Positions 15,773-16,264 of a stretch of DNA of 16,264 bases are shown in pieces (position 1 is the first letter of the stretch; the number at the start of each line of letters is the position of its first letter). The DNA is from JAPUDS01 sp050258575. Lineage in GTDB: Bacteria > Patescibacteriota > Saccharimonadia > Saccharimonadales > Saccharimonadaceae. The notes beneath the pieces are model-generated. The model had not been told where the DNA came from and made no database searches. It saw nothing but the letters and a program-made list of their open reading frames with translations. Position numbers and translations under genes: made by a program. Where the stretch lies: positions 1 through 16,264 of the forward strand of contig JBLMYZ010000038.1 in NCBI GenBank assembly GCA_050258575.1, given 5' to 3'.

Positions 15773-15801
15773 ATTGTAGCACATTTCTTTATTTTATGCA
15801 A
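15773..15801 (-). promoter_or_regulatory. Sortase promoter with -10 directly before the start codon
   Basis: On the minus strand TTGCAT (15796-15801), a 17-nt spacer, then TGC-TACAAT with the hexamer at 15773-15778. Transcription is expected to start at about 15766, one base before the ATG at 15765. No Shine-Dalgarno is present, so the mRNA is probably leaderless. Confidence 0.6.
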
Positions 15802-15821
15802 ATACCGTACAAAAGAAGAGT

Positions 15822-15863
15822 CCCCGAGGCTTACTACACTTGGCTGCATAGCAAACCTCGGGG
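15822..15863 (-). terminator. Possible intrinsic terminator of the wall-anchored protein gene
   Basis: An 8-bp perfect stem CCCCGAGG / CCTCGGGG (15822-15829 with 15856-15863) enclosing a 26-nt loop. On the minus strand it is followed by a pyrimidine-rich tail (ACTCTTCTTTTG). It lies about 90 bp after the stop of the wall-anchored protein and just before the sortase promoter. The large loop makes this a weak terminator by the usual rules, so it may be a structured leader or regulatory RNA element instead. Confidence 0.4.
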
Positions 15864-15954
15864 TAATCAGACCGAAACTCTACGCTGGGAACCAGCGGGG
15901 TCGGGGTCTAGTCAATCTGATTCTCTTCCGCCCTCTGTCTGGGCAGGGCGAAGC

Positions 15955-16264
15955 TCAGCGCTTCGTCTTGTGGCGGCGAACAGCAGCCACAGCTGCGGCC
16001 ACAACCGCAGCTAGCGCCCATCCAGCCGTAAGCGGCTCGTCACCGTCGCCCGTCTTCGGAGCGGCGGTACCAGCCAGCTGGGGCTGATCGGACGTTGCCT
16101 GGTCCTGGTTCGACGACTGCGTCGTCGAACTCCCCTGCTGAGCAGGCGTCGGCGTGGCCGAAGTCGTCGGCGTGGCCGAAGTCGTCGGCGTGGCCGAAGT
16201 CGTCGGCGTGGCCGAAGTCGTCGGCGTGGCCGAAGTCGTCGGCGTGGCCGAAGTCGTCGGCGTG
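15955..16264 (-). CDS. C-terminal fragment of an LPXTG-type cell-wall-anchored protein with SATPTT repeats (5' end outside window)
   Basis: This open frame enters from the right edge on the minus strand and ends with TGA at 15955-15957, giving 102 residues of the C-terminus. It starts with perfect six-residue repeats (Ser-Ala-Thr-Pro-Thr-Thr), then a Gln/Ser/Thr-rich spacer, then a complete sorting signal: APKTG (encoded at 16048-16062, a variant of LPXTG common in actinobacterial proteins), an acidic stretch DGDEP, a hydrophobic Ala/Val-rich helix, and the basic tail RRHKTKR. The repeats are a typical wall-spanning, possibly O-glycosylated stalk. GC content is around two thirds by eye, higher than the roughly half of neighbouring genes. 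The functional N-terminal domain is not in the window. It is a likely substrate of the adjacent sortase, by inference. Confidence 0.85.
   Translation of the reverse strand, partial: TPTTSATPTTSATPTTSATPTTSATPTTSATPTTSATPTPAQQGSSTTQSSNQDQATSDQPQLAGTAAPKTGDGDEPLTAGWALAAVVAAAVAAVRRHKTKR
16145..16264 (-). repeat. 18-bp tandem repeat coding for SATPTT stalk
   Basis: The unit GTCGTCGGCGTGGCCGAA (plus strand) occurs in tandem at 16145, 16163, 16181, 16199, 16217 and 16235, with a partial copy to the window end. The first copy has one mismatch and the others are identical at the DNA level. Being a multiple of three, copy-number change keeps the frame and alters only stalk length. The array continues past the window, so total copy number is unknown and could be collapsed in an assembly. 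Confidence 0.97.

Noticed and set aside
15871..15900. tRNA-like arm around CGCTGG-GAA-CCAGCG
   Set aside because: A single hairpin with a 3-nt loop. No acceptor stem, anticodon arm or T-loop consensus can be built around it.
15614..16087. Long plus-strand frames opposite the sortase and wall-protein genes
   Set aside because: Composition is not protein-like, they run antisense to two recognisable genes, and no ribosome site or family match is seen. The same holds for other frames opposite pil genes such as 799-1248 and 8000-8470.
16145..16264. CRISPR array
   Set aside because: The 18-bp units are directly adjacent with no spacers and code in frame for a Ser/Thr/Pro repeat upstream of a sorting signal.

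Overview
This window is almost entirely a type IV pilus (T4P) locus. It is followed, at the high-coordinate end, by a small cell-wall-anchoring module (a sortase and a probable sortase substrate). All genes but one are on the minus strand. The exception is the C-terminal end of ychF at the left edge. The organism looks like a single-membrane (monoderm) bacterium, most likely of the Candidate Phyla Radiation (Patescibacteria) and probably Saccharibacteria. The reasons are a compact pilM-N-O / pilB-T-C set with no secretin (pilQ) or PilP lipoprotein in view, a sorting-signal protein beside a class F-type sortase, and short tightly packed genes. UGA is used as a normal stop (pilO, major pilin, the wall-anchored protein), so this is not a code-25 lineage such as Gracilibacteria. 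The taxon call is inference from gene content, not from a marker gene.

Layout, read in the direction of minus-strand transcription (high to low coordinates): (1) 16264-15955, the C-terminus of a wall-anchored protein with six-residue Ser-Ala-Thr-Pro-Thr-Thr repeats and an APKTG sorting signal. (2) 15765-14980, a class F-like sortase. (3) 14922-14467 and 14488-12023, two overlapping genes for a small membrane protein with an OB-like domain and an 821-residue exported protein that could be a pilus-associated adhesin. (4) 11965-5185, a tight seven-gene operon pilM-pilN-pilO-orf78-pilB-pilT-pilC encoding the pilus motor and alignment complex. (5) 5090-4587, the major pilin, with its own consensus-like promoter and its own terminator. 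(6) 4515-3703, the prepilin peptidase pilD. (7) 3668-423, four minor pilins in the order and with the N-terminal features of GspH-GspI-GspJ-GspK (FimU-PilV-PilW-PilX). (8) 1-417, ychF, convergent with the last minor pilin.

The genes fit one process. PilD cleaves and methylates the prepilins. The minor pilins probably form the priming or tip complex and the major pilin forms the fibre. PilB powers extension and PilT retraction through the platform protein PilC, while PilM/N/O link the cytoplasmic motor to the envelope. The large exported protein and the sortase-anchored protein are candidates for surface contact, which would matter in an organism living on a host cell.

The most interesting non-coding signal is a repeated promoter architecture. 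Five transcription units (sortase, the 151-residue protein, pilM, pilD, first minor pilin) have a very good -10 hexamer ending only 7 to 10 bases before the start codon, and none of these five starts has a Shine-Dalgarno sequence, whereas most internal operon genes do. This predicts leaderless mRNAs for nearly every unit except the major pilin, which has a leader of about 50 nt. Other points of note are a probable loss of the catalytic arginine in the sortase and the absence of zinc-binding cysteines in PilB.
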